A DNA stretch of 49,987 bases, from assembly GCA_027624045.1 (NCBI GenBank), contig JAQBUE010000013.1, positions 1 to 49,987 of the forward strand. The letters are read 5' to 3'. The position numbers and the translations under genes were made by a program. The stretch is from Acidobacteriota bacterium (GTDB taxonomy: Bacteria > Acidobacteriota > Terriglobia > Bryobacterales > UBA6623). The notes beneath the pieces were generated by a model. It worked only from the letters and a program-made list of their open reading frames with translations. It had not been told where the DNA came from and made no database searches. Every line of letters begins with the position of its first letter. The stretch's first letter is position 1. This document shows, one piece after another, positions 31,181 through 39,340 of this stretch.

Positions 31181-32911
31181 ATGCAACTGTGCTCCCATTC
31201 GCGGCATCTGCCCCCTCCCATTGCGAGTCTTCTGCTTTGCGCACTCCTGATTCTGGGCGCGTGCGCGCCCCAGGCGTCCAAGGACCCGGACGGTGCGGCC
31301 CTGGCGCCTGAGACGGCGGCCGCCGCTTTGCACCGCGCCACGGCCTTCTACCGCGGCAAGGTTTCGGTCGAAGGTGCTTACCACTTCGTCTACAGCGAAG
31401 ATTTGAGCTATGGGCGCTCCGAACAAGCGCGCGGTCTGACGCAGGCAAGCGTACAGCGCGCCGGCACGCCGGTGGTCGGAATGGCGTATCTGGAGGCCTA
31501 TGCCGCGACAGGCGACCAGCTCTACCTCGACGCCGCGCGGGACACCGCGCTGGCCCTTGTGCGCGGCCAGGTTTGCTCGGGCGGCTGGAGCTACATCATC
31601 GAGTTCGACCCGCAAGCGCGGAAAGACTACCCCTACCGCGCCGAGGGCAACTGCGACGGATTCACAGTCAAGAGCGGCGCCGAAGGCGGTCACCCGGCCA
31701 GCACACTCGACGACAACGTCACCCAAGCCGCCTTGCGTGTGATGATGCGCGTGGACCGCGAACTCGATTTCAAGGATGATGCGATTCACGAAGCCGCGCT
31801 CACGGCCCTCGACAGCCTCATCCACGCGCAATACCCGAACGGCGCATGGCCGCAGCGTTACAGCACATTCCCCGACCCGGCTCAGCACTCCGTCAAGCGC
31901 GCGAGTTATCCGGAATCGTGGTCGCGCGAGTGGCCCGGCACCGACTATCGCGGCCACTACACGTTCAATGACAACTCCGTTTCCGATGTGATCGACATGA
32001 TGCTCGAAGCGTCGCGCATCTATGGCGAGCCCAAATACCAGGCCGCCGCCGAGCGGGGTGGCGACTTCATGCTGCTTGCCCAGATGCCCGATCCGCAGCC
32101 GGGCTGGGCGCAGCAATACGACGCCGGCATGCACCCGGCCTGGGCTCGCATCTTCGAGCCGCCCTCGGTCACGGGCGGCGAATCGCAGGGGATTCTCAAA
32201 ACGCTGCTGTTGCTCTACGGGGAGACCGGCAAGAAGAAATACCTGGAGCCGATTCCCCGCGCCCTCGACTATTACGAGAAGTCCTTCCTGCCGCCCACCG
32301 ACAGCCCCTCGAAATACCGCTCCCGGGCCTGTCCGCCGGCATCGATCTGCATGGCGCGTTTCTACGAACTCAAGACAAACAAGCCGCTCTACATCACCAA
32401 GGGCACGCGCGTGAACGTAGAGGGGCGTTCGGCCGCCCTGGTCGACGGCTACAAAGTCAGCTACAGCGACGAATCGGTCATCACCCACTACGGCGTGCTC
32501 ACTCGTGGTGACAACTTCCCGGCGATCCGTGCCGAATACGAGCGGATCAAAGACGCCGATCCCGCCGCGCTGCGTCGCCCTGAAAGCCTCAGCGGCCTTT
32601 CGCCTTGGAGCCGCGACAGTGACGCGAAGCCTGCCGAGGACAAGATTCGCGAGCGTGCCGCCGAGGCGATCGCCAGTCTTACAGAGCGGGGAGCCTGGGT
32701 CGAGCAGGGAGTCGTTGATCCCACCAACAGAATTCTGCAGCTGTTCGCCGCCGAAGACATGACGATCACGATCGGCGACGAAGTCCACCGCATCAAGGAG
32801 GACGACTTTGTGCGCGTCTTTCAGGGAGAGATCGCGCCTCCGGAAAGGGTTATCCGCTCGGAAACCTTTGCCCGCAACGTGGAGGCCCTTGCCGCCTACC
32901 TTGGACGGTGA
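31181..32911 (+). CDS. pectate lyase (PL10-like), lipoprotein
   Basis: A 576-residue secreted enzyme of the (alpha/alpha)3-barrel type resembling polysaccharide lyase family 10 (PelA). A signal and lipobox (SLLLCALLILGAC, Cys at about 27) suggest a membrane-anchored lipoprotein. Catalytic-domain landmarks are YPNGAWPQRYSTFPDP, YTFNDNSVSDVIDMMLEA, GWAQQYDAGMHPAWAR and IFEPPSVTGGE. These are the Asp-Asn-x and Gln-Trp/Trp-Ala-Arg blocks usual for PL10. It would cleave polygalacturonate (pectin) by beta-elimination with Ca2+. The C-terminal about 160 residues after the barrel are not recognised. ATG at 31181 has GGAGA upstream; the frame is open to 30959 but would block the signal. The large antisense frame is a shadow. 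Confidence 0.82.
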   Translation: MQLCSHSRHLPPPIASLLLCALLILGACAPQASKDPDGAALAPETAAAALHRATAFYRGKVSVEGAYHFVYSEDLSYGRSEQARGLTQASVQRAGTPVVGMAYLEAYAATGDQLYLDAARDTALALVRGQVCSGGWSYIIEFDPQARKDYPYRAEGNCDGFTVKSGAEGGHPASTLDDNVTQAALRVMMRVDRELDFKDDAIHEAALTALDSLIHAQYPNGAWPQRYSTFPDPAQHSVKRASYPESWSREWPGTDYRGHYTFNDNSVSDVIDMMLEASRIYGEPKYQAAAERGGDFMLLAQMPDPQPGWAQQYDAGMHPAWARIFEPPSVTGGESQGILKTLLLLYGETGKKKYLEPIPRALDYYEKSFLPPTDSPSKYRSRACPPASICMARFYELKTNKPLYITKGTRVNVEGRSAALVDGYKVSYSDESVITHYGVLTRGDNFPAIRAEYERIKDADPAALRRPESLSGLSPWSRDSDAKPAEDKIRERAAEAIASLTERGAWVEQGVVDPTNRILQLFAAEDMTITIGDEVHRIKEDDFVRVFQGEIAPPERVIRSETFARNVEALAAYLGR

Positions 32912-32995
32912 TCGGCTATGCAGTTGCGGCGTCTACCGCCGGGATGATAGCTTTGGCGGTCAAACAAACTTCATCGGAGGGTTAGGGAGATAAGA

Positions 32996-33385
32996 ATGGC
33001 GGACAGTAGGAAACTGCAAGAATTCACGGGGAACCTGCTGCGGATCATGGCGGGTTTCCTACTCGCGCCGCATGGGGCGCAGAAGTTGTTCGGTGTTCTC
33101 GGGAAAGAGCCGGTCGAATCGATCGTGTCACTCTCAGGCTTGGCGGGCGTACTGGAGTTTTTCGGCGGAATTGCCCTGATTCTGGGGATCTTCACGCGGC
33201 AGGCAGCGTTCGTGCTATCCGGGCTGATGGCGGCGGCCTACTGGATGGCACACGGTACGCAAGCCTTCTGGCCGATCCTGAACCGGGGCGAACTCGCCGC
33301 ACTCTATTGCTTTGTGTTCCTATTCCTGTTCGCCCACGGGGGCGGCGGGTTCTCGATCGACGGCTGGCTGCGGAGTCGGCGGTAG
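32996..33385 (+). CDS. DoxX-family membrane protein
   Basis: A 129-residue four-helix membrane protein. Landmarks are LLRIMAGFLLAPHGAQKLFG at the first helix (the GxQKLFG motif is typical of DoxX) and LEFFGGIALILGIFTRQAA. DoxX relatives include thiosulfate-quinone oxidoreductase subunits and many of unknown function. A GGAGGGTTAGGG stretch lies just upstream of the ATG. The 3' end overlaps the convergent rsmD gene by 66 bp. A perfect inverted repeat (AACCTGTGCAGGTT, 33386-33399) starts one base after the stop and could help termination. Confidence 0.8.
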   Translation: MADSRKLQEFTGNLLRIMAGFLLAPHGAQKLFGVLGKEPVESIVSLSGLAGVLEFFGGIALILGIFTRQAAFVLSGLMAAAYWMAHGTQAFWPILNRGELAALYCFVFLFLFAHGGGGFSIDGWLRSRR

Positions 33386-33973
33386 AACCTGTGCAGGTTT
33401 GTAGAACGTCAGAGTGTTGTTCCCCTGACGAATGACGCGGTAGCGGTGTAGTTCGCCATACTGTGCGGCAAGGTGGTGGGCCCGGGCGTGCTGGGCGATT
33501 ACGAGCTTCGGTGGATGCTCACCGAGCGTGGACAGGGTTTGTTCGTATTCCTTATGCGCCTCGTAGGGCGGGCCGAGAAAAAAGATGTCGGCGGTAAGCC
33601 CGGAAACAACACGCGCGACCAGCTCTGAAAGCACCACCGCATTCTCCGTGATGCCTAGCGTGGACAGGTTCGCGCGGATGATGGCGACCGCTTGCGGGTT
33701 CGACTCGACCCAGAACACCTGCGACGCGCCGCGGCTGAGCGCCTCGATTCCAACGGCGCCGGTTCCCGCATAGAGATCCACGAAGACCGCCCCTTCGAGG
33801 TCGTTCTGCAAAACATTGAACAGAGTTTCACGCTGCCTGTCGAGCATGGGACGGGTCGCCAGGCCGGGGAGTGACTGCAGGTGGCGGCGCCGGTAACGCC
33901 CGGCGATGACACGCAAGGGCGCGGGCGGAGGCGGGGGTGGGGTGTTTGTTACTTTTGGTTTTCGTTGAGCCAA
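33320..33973 (-). CDS. rsmD: 16S rRNA (guanine(966)-N2)-methyltransferase RsmD
   Basis: A 217-residue class I SAM methyltransferase that in E. coli methylates G966 in 16S rRNA. A basic N-terminus with a Pro run is followed by RVIAGRYRRRHLQSLPGLAT, RPMLDRQRETLFNVLQN and VFVDLYAGTGAVGIEALSRG (SAM motif I, about residue 65). VFWVESNPQAVAIIRANLSTLG also fits. Oddly, the catalytic motif IV, normally D/N-PP-Y/F, reads FFLGPPYEA: the acidic or amide residue is Gly. That would weaken catalysis if real. It starts with TTG right after the recG stop (33975), and the pair recG-rsmD is a common neighbourhood. The C-terminus overlaps the convergent doxX gene. Confidence 0.85.
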   Translation of the reverse strand: MAQRKPKVTNTPPPPPPAPLRVIAGRYRRRHLQSLPGLATRPMLDRQRETLFNVLQNDLEGAVFVDLYAGTGAVGIEALSRGASQVFWVESNPQAVAIIRANLSTLGITENAVVLSELVARVVSGLTADIFFLGPPYEAHKEYEQTLSTLGEHPPKLVIAQHARAHHLAAQYGELHRYRVIRQGNNTLTFYKPAQVLPPTPQPAVDREPAAPVGEQE

Positions 33974-33974
33974 T

Positions 33975-36065
33975 TTAACCTACCTGCACGAGACCGTAAC
34001 GGCGTTGCCACTTGTCGCGGATATAGTCCACGAGCTGAATCAACCGCTTTTTGTCGGGTGGATGTTCTACAAAGGCGGCGGCCTCGCCGCGAGCCAGTTC
34101 GAGTAGTTCACGGTCGCGGATGATGTCGGCGACCCGAAACGCCGGGAGCCCCGATTGCTTGGTGCCGAAGAATTCACCAGGGCCGCGGAGTCGCAGATCG
34201 ACGTCGGCGATGCGAAAGCCGTCTTGCGTCTCGACCATCGTGCGGATGCGCTCCCGTGCCGTTTCATTCTTCTCGCCGCACATCAGAATACAGTAGCTGC
34301 GCTCGGCGCCTCGCCCGACGCGTCCTCGAAGCTGATGAAGCTGCGAGAGTCCGAACGTTTCGGCGTGCAGGACGAGCATGACCGTGGCGTTGGGCACATC
34401 GACACCGACTTCGATAACCGTGGTGGAAACAAGGATGCCGACTTGGTTGCGTTTGAACGCATCCATGACTGCTTCTTTATCGGGTGTGGGAAGCCGGCCG
34501 TGCAACAGTCCGACCTTGAGATCGGGGAAGACTTTCTTGGCGAGACGTTCGTACACGTCTTGCGCCGCGGCGACCTGCTTTGTTTCCGATTCCTCGATCA
34601 GCGGGCAAACAACATAGACCTGGCGTCCGGCTTGCACCTGCCGGCGAAGAAACTCGAACACTTTGTGTTCATCCGCGAAGGCCGTCTCGCGCGTGTCGAT
34701 GGGCCGGCGGCCCGGCGGAAGCTCGTCGATGATTGAGACGTCAAGTTCACCGTATAGCGTGAGCGCGAGGGTGCGCGGAATCGGGGTAGCCGTCATGACG
34801 AGGACGTCGGGGTGCAGGCCTTTTTGCAGCAGCCGCCAGCGCTGCATAACACCGAAGCGATGTTGTTCGTCGATGACAATGAGCCCGAGGCGCTTGAACA
34901 CGACATCTTCAGAGATCACGGCGTGGGTGCCGATGACGACATGCGCGAGGCCTTCGGAAATGGCGCGTTTGAGTTTCTTCTTGTCGGCTCCTTTTGTCGA
35001 CCCGGTGAGCAGCACGACAAGGTAACCCGCCGGTTCAAGCAGATGTTTGAAGTAGAGATAGTGCTGCGTCGCTAGAATTTCCGTCGGCGCCATCACGGCT
35101 ACCTGATAGTCGTTCTCGAGGGCGATCACGGCGGCTTCCAGCGCGACAATCGTCTTGCCGCTTCCCACGTCACCCTGCAGCAGGCGGTTCATGGGAGCGG
35201 CTTGCGCCATGTCGCCGGCAATTTCCTTCAGAACCCGCTTCTGAGCGCCGGTGGGCTTAAAGGGAAGGATTTTCTTGATCTGGTTGCGCGCCCGGTCGTT
35301 CAGTGAGAACGTGATCCCCTGCGCGGTCCGTGCCTTCTGACGTTTGAGGGCCAGGCCGCATTCGAGGAAGAAGAACTCCTCGAAGATCAATCGTATTTGG
35401 GCGGGTGAACGGAACGATTTCAGCGCCTGCAGGTCGGCATCCCCGGCGGGGAAGTGGACGTCGTTGAGGGCTTTGAGAAGGTTCGGGAATCCCAGGCGCC
35501 GGCGAACGGTTTCAGGAAGAGGATCGTCGAGTTCCGGAAAAGCCGCAAGGCAGCGATAGGTCAAGCCGCGCAGTTGGCGCGCCGTCATTTTGCCCGGGGC
35601 TTCGTAGACCGGGACGATGCGCCCGACGTGCAGTTGCGCGTCTTGAGCGTCGTCGAGAATCTCGAACTCAGGGTGAAAGATACAGATTTCACCTGAGAAG
35701 CTGTCCCGTTCGACCTTGCCGTAGAACGCCACGCTCTTGCCGCGGCTGAGGATGTCTTTGAGGTAGTCGCCGCGAAACCATTTGGCGACAAGTTCGGCGC
35801 CGGAATCGTCCCGCAGGCGCGCTTCGAACAAGCGCGTCCCGGTGCGGCGCGATTGGAAAAGCTGCGCGGCCGTGAGTTTGCCGATGACCGTGGCGGTTTC
35901 GCCGAGAGAGATGCCGGAGAGCGGCTTGATGTTGCCGCGATCTTCATAACGGAAGGGCATGTGGTAGAGCAGGTCCTCGACGGTGGTCAGGCCCTTGCGG
36001 GCAAGCAGCCGGCCGCGTTGAGTTCCCACGCCCTTCAGAGTTTCGAGAGGTGTTTCCAGATCCAT
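33975..36065 (-). CDS. recG: ATP-dependent DNA helicase RecG
   Basis: A 696-residue RecG, near the usual 690. It acts at stalled forks and Holliday junctions, driving branch migration. The wedge/OB region (GETATVIGKLTAAQLFQSRR, RDDSGAELVAKWFRGDYL) lies in the first 170 residues. The helicase core follows with QLLQGDVGSGKTIVALEAAV-type Walker A (residues about 300-320), IVIDEQHRFGVMQR (DEQH box), VLVMTATPIPRTLALT and GLLHGRLPTPDKEAVMD. LHQLRGRVGRGAERSYCIL (motif VI) and a normal TRG-type C-terminus come last. ATG at 36065 gives DLETPLETLKGVGTQRGRLL, the family start; the open frame before it is unrelated. Upstream lies a short gap to a GT87-like gene on the other strand. Confidence 0.92.
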   Translation of the reverse strand: MDLETPLETLKGVGTQRGRLLARKGLTTVEDLLYHMPFRYEDRGNIKPLSGISLGETATVIGKLTAAQLFQSRRTGTRLFEARLRDDSGAELVAKWFRGDYLKDILSRGKSVAFYGKVERDSFSGEICIFHPEFEILDDAQDAQLHVGRIVPVYEAPGKMTARQLRGLTYRCLAAFPELDDPLPETVRRRLGFPNLLKALNDVHFPAGDADLQALKSFRSPAQIRLIFEEFFFLECGLALKRQKARTAQGITFSLNDRARNQIKKILPFKPTGAQKRVLKEIAGDMAQAAPMNRLLQGDVGSGKTIVALEAAVIALENDYQVAVMAPTEILATQHYLYFKHLLEPAGYLVVLLTGSTKGADKKKLKRAISEGLAHVVIGTHAVISEDVVFKRLGLIVIDEQHRFGVMQRWRLLQKGLHPDVLVMTATPIPRTLALTLYGELDVSIIDELPPGRRPIDTRETAFADEHKVFEFLRRQVQAGRQVYVVCPLIEESETKQVAAAQDVYERLAKKVFPDLKVGLLHGRLPTPDKEAVMDAFKRNQVGILVSTTVIEVGVDVPNATVMLVLHAETFGLSQLHQLRGRVGRGAERSYCILMCGEKNETARERIRTMVETQDGFRIADVDLRLRGPGEFFGTKQSGLPAFRVADIIRDRELLELARGEAAAFVEHPPDKKRLIQLVDYIRDKWQRRYGLVQVG

Positions 36066-36191
36066 CGTGCAATGACAACAGCCCGGCGCGCGGTGTCGCG
36101 AGGCTGACTCTGAAGTGTAACGGAACATACTTCGGTACTACTCAGCAGGCGCGGACTAGTACGAAAACCCCATTAAAGCTTCTTAGGAGCG

Positions 36192-37361
36192 ATGGTATAC
36201 TTCGTCTTTCCGCTGGATCTAAAACGCCTCCTCTCGTTGTTTTCGACCATGAATCGTTGGATTGACAAAGCGATCGTCAGCGCCGTGGGCTTGACGCTGA
36301 TGTTCATGATGGGGATGTCCGGCAAGGACGTTATCCTGGCGGGGAAAAATGACTTCGCGCCCCTCTATAACGGGACGCAGTTGTTGGGCACACCGTACCT
36401 CTATAGCGCCGAACACAACTACGCGCTGCTAGAAGAGCACGTTGGCGGCACGAACGATTCGCTGCGCTTTACCCGTCTTCCGTACCACGCGGCCCTGTTC
36501 TGGCCGCTGGGGAAACTGCCTTACTTGACGGCCTATGCAATCTGGGTGGTGTTGTGCTTGAGCGCCTTGGTGGGGTTCGTTCTGTTGTGGACGATCCCCT
36601 CACGGCCGGATGCCATGGCATTTACGGCGCTCTCGCTGCCGGCGTTTCAATCGCTGATGAACGGACAGGACACCCCGTTGTTGCTGCTGTGGGTGGCGCT
36701 GGCCGCCCGACTGCATCAGAAGGACCGCGACTTCGCGGCTGGATGCGTTCTGGCGTTGTGCGCCTCGAAGTACCATCTATTCGCGCTTATTCCGGTGTTG
36801 ATGCTGGCGCAGCGACGCTGGGGGATGCTGCGGGGTTTGGTGGCGTCGGGGACGGTTCTGATGCTGATCTCGTTCGCCGTATCGGGCTGGAGCTGGCCGA
36901 TGGACTACATCGCGACGCTGGCGGACGGTAGAGTGCATCCCGATCCTTCTAAGATGCCGAACCTTCACGGCCTGTTGCGGAATGCGCCGATGAGCTTCGC
37001 GCTGCAAATGGCGCTGACAGCGGTGATTGTCGTCTCGACATGGTTCGCGGCGAAGCGTACGTCGTTCCTGCAGGGTTTGGCCCTGGCCCTGAGCGGCGGG
37101 CTGTTGATCAGCTACCACGCCTACTTATCGGACTGCGCGCTGCTGCTGCCGGCGGCTATGATTGTGTACGCACAGATCAAGAACCGCTGGGTGCAGGCGT
37201 TCTCGGCGCTGCTGCTGACGCCGTTTCTCTACATGTTCATCCTGGCGCCGGCGCCGGCGTCCTATGCGGTCCAATTCGTGATCGCGGGTTTCTTCGCCGG
37301 CACCGCCTACTGGGCTCTGCGCCGGTCGCCTTTAGCCCAACAGGCCCTGGCAACGACCTGA
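36192..37361 (+). CDS. polytopic membrane protein, GT87/DUF2029-like
   Basis: A 389-residue membrane protein with about nine to ten hydrophobic helices. It is most like the DUF2029/GT-C glycosyltransferase group (GT87, e.g. polyprenol-phosphate-mannose-dependent mannosyltransferases). The first loop after helix one carries DFAPLYNGTQLLGTPYLYS, which holds the early Asp expected for GT-C catalysis. FTRLPYHAALFWPLGKLPYL is also typical. The sugar donor and acceptor are unknown. The start may be 36249 (MNRWIDK), which would drop an N-terminal 19-residue stretch; the 36192 ATG has AGGAG only two bases upstream. The APC permease follows 23 bp later on the same strand. Confidence 0.68.
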   Translation: MVYFVFPLDLKRLLSLFSTMNRWIDKAIVSAVGLTLMFMMGMSGKDVILAGKNDFAPLYNGTQLLGTPYLYSAEHNYALLEEHVGGTNDSLRFTRLPYHAALFWPLGKLPYLTAYAIWVVLCLSALVGFVLLWTIPSRPDAMAFTALSLPAFQSLMNGQDTPLLLLWVALAARLHQKDRDFAAGCVLALCASKYHLFALIPVLMLAQRRWGMLRGLVASGTVLMLISFAVSGWSWPMDYIATLADGRVHPDPSKMPNLHGLLRNAPMSFALQMALTAVIVVSTWFAAKRTSFLQGLALALSGGLLISYHAYLSDCALLLPAAMIVYAQIKNRWVQAFSALLLTPFLYMFILAPAPASYAVQFVIAGFFAGTAYWALRRSPLAQQALATT

Positions 37362-37384
37362 GCGTTCAGGTTACAGTCCTCTAG

Positions 37385-38767
37385 ATGAGTGAAGCTAGCC
37401 GGGGCGGCCAGCCCGCCCTTCTCCGCTCGCTGGGATCGTGGGGAGCAGCCTCGATCGTAGTCGGGACCATCATCGGCAGTGGCATCTTTCTTGTGCCGAA
37501 GACGATGATCAACGCCGTCGGGTCTCCGTTGATGGTGTTGGCGGTCTTCCTGGTCGGTGGATTGCTTTCACTGGCTGGGGCGCTGACTTACGCTGAACTT
37601 GGCGCGGCGCTTCCTCATGCGGGCGGCGAGTACGTTTACTTGCGCGAAGCCTATGGGCCGTTCGCCGCCTTCCTGTACGGCTGGACGCAAATTTTCGTAG
37701 CTAAAAGCGGCAGCGTCGCGGCACTCGGAACCGCCTTTTTCTACTACTTGGCGAACTTCTGGCCGGCGCTAGGGGAACCGATTTTTAGCATCCCTTTCGT
37801 TGGGGGCGAGACGGCGCTGACTGTTTCCTCCGGCCAAGTGTTCGCGATTGCCCTGATCTTCTTTCTGGGCTGGGTGAACTACCTCGGAGTCAGACTGGGT
37901 GGCGGGGTCCAAACCGCGGTCACCGTGCTGAAAGTTGTCCTAATTCTCACAATCGTGCTGCTCGCCGCCATGCTGGGCGGAGGGAGCACTGGGAATCTCC
38001 AGTCGACGGTTGCGCACACGGGCGGCGTGGCCGGATTCTTTGCGGCGTTGGTCGCCGCGCTGTGGGCCTACGACGGATGGAACAACCTGACCATGGTGTC
38101 ATCGGAAGTCCGCGAACCGCAGAAGAACATTCCACGCTCGTTGATCTATGGCGTCATGGGCGTGATGGCGATCTATGCGCTGACGAACGTCGCCTACTTC
38201 TACTGCCTGTCGGCCGCCGAGGTTGCCGTTAGCGATCGCGTCGCGAGTGACGCGGCCCGCGGCTTTCTCGGTGAAGGCGGGCAGGACGCTGTAGCGATTG
38301 CCGCCATGATCTCCATCTTCGCCGCGCTCAACGGTTCTATCCTTTCCGGCGCACGCGTCCCTTATGCCATGGCCCGTGATGGATACTTCTTTGCGGCCGC
38401 GAGCCAGGTGCATCCGCGTCACCGAACTCCGCACGTCGCGATTCTGGCGCTCAGTCTGTGGGCGGCTGTCCTCGTCCTGACGGGTTCGTTCGAAGAGCTA
38501 TTTAACTACGTGATCTTCGCAAGCTATCTGCTGTACGCTCTCACGGCGTCTTCTGTTTTCGTGCTGCGCCGCAAGCGCCCTGACCTCGATCGGCCGTATC
38601 GCACGCTGGGCTACCCGTGGGTGCCGGCGCTTTTCATCGTGTTGGCTTCGGCGCTCGTTCTCGCCACGCTCATCAACTCGCCGCGCGAATCCATGCGCGG
38701 GCTGGGTCTGATCTCGTTGGGTATTCCCTTTTATTGGCGCTGGAGAAAATCAGCGGTTGCAAAATAG
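37385..38767 (+). CDS. APC-superfamily amino-acid permease
   Basis: A 460-residue transporter with 12 predicted helices. GTIIGSGIFLVPKTMI is the hallmark unwound TM1 substrate site of the APC/LAT fold. ALTYAELGAALPHAGGEYVY and AALWAYDGWNNLTMVSSEVR also fit, the second being TM6. It probably moves a neutral or bulky amino acid into the cell by exchange or H+ coupling. The substrate cannot be read. It is preceded by the GT87-like gene (23 bp), and nothing recognisable shares its role in the neighbourhood. Confidence 0.86.
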   Translation: MSEASRGGQPALLRSLGSWGAASIVVGTIIGSGIFLVPKTMINAVGSPLMVLAVFLVGGLLSLAGALTYAELGAALPHAGGEYVYLREAYGPFAAFLYGWTQIFVAKSGSVAALGTAFFYYLANFWPALGEPIFSIPFVGGETALTVSSGQVFAIALIFFLGWVNYLGVRLGGGVQTAVTVLKVVLILTIVLLAAMLGGGSTGNLQSTVAHTGGVAGFFAALVAALWAYDGWNNLTMVSSEVREPQKNIPRSLIYGVMGVMAIYALTNVAYFYCLSAAEVAVSDRVASDAARGFLGEGGQDAVAIAAMISIFAALNGSILSGARVPYAMARDGYFFAAASQVHPRHRTPHVAILALSLWAAVLVLTGSFEELFNYVIFASYLLYALTASSVFVLRRKRPDLDRPYRTLGYPWVPALFIVLASALVLATLINSPRESMRGLGLISLGIPFYWRWRKSAVAK

Positions 38768-38882
38768 CGCTGAGCGTGCATAATAGAAGACGAATAGAGC
38801 ACACACGGGCCTTCTACCACCAGCATCCCCTGAGCCCGGCCGCCGTCAGTTGTCCCCTCGAACTGGCTTTCCAAAAGGGCCT

Positions 38883-38935
38883 GTTCTGAATCCAGAACAA
38901 AATTGTTGACGTAGCTGCTCTCTTTTTGCTATAAA
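38883..38935 (+). promoter_or_regulatory. sigma-70-type promoter with palindromic operator
   Basis: TTGACG (38906-38911) and TATAAA (38930-38935) with an 18-bp spacer form a good promoter in otherwise GC-rich DNA. Just upstream of the -35 box lies the palindrome GTTCTGAATCCAGAAC (38883-38898), and a related half-site set (GTTCTAAAACCGGAAC) follows at about 38970. Two such sites suggest a dimeric regulator. The transcript would run into the small gene at 39094. Confidence 0.5.
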
Positions 38936-39093
38936 GGGCTCAAAGAGGCGGTTCACCGGCATCATCTGTTCTAAAACCGGAACGAGCCTATTGATCTTCA
39001 GCATTTTGGTCGAAAGATGATACGGACCTGACAATTATACGAACTGGTTCCGAATGCAATGATCCGCAAGGAAGCAAAGGGAGGTTATCTCAG

Positions 39094-39279
39094 ATGGATG
39101 TCAATAAGATCTTAGTCGAACTTCGAAACGAGAGAGAGCAAATCGAAGACGCCATCATTTCCCTGGAGCGACTCGCTCGAGGCCGTGGAAAGCGTCGTGG
39201 CCGCCCGCCGGCCTGGATGAAAGATGCCCAGGACCGTCACACACTGCAGGCCTCCAGCAAAAAAGGCGAAGAAGACTAA
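39094..39279 (+). CDS. small basic AT-hook-like protein, unknown function
   Basis: A 61-residue protein. The first half (MDVNKILVELRNEREQIED) is a short helix, probably a coiled coil (AIISLERLARG). The middle is RGKRRGRPPAWMKD, whose GRPP core is the AT-hook minor-groove motif. A charged tail ends EEDstop. GGGAGG nine bases upstream of ATG supports translation. An AT-hook protein would bind DNA and could be a small chromatin-like or regulatory factor, but no member is recognised. The convincing promoter and palindromes upstream make it worth testing. Confidence 0.65.
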   Translation: MDVNKILVELRNEREQIEDAIISLERLARGRGKRRGRPPAWMKDAQDRHTLQASSKKGEED

Positions 39280-39340
39280 CTCCGATTTGGAGAGAGGCGG
39301 CCGGCCTCAAGCCGGCCAGCCAATCGCGCTCGCTACACCC

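Noticed and set aside
31157..32788. 543-codon open frame on the minus strand opposite the pectate lyase
   Set aside because: High GC keeps antisense frames open; its text is Arg/Val/Gly-rich with no motif, and the plus strand has clear PL10 strings and a lipobox.
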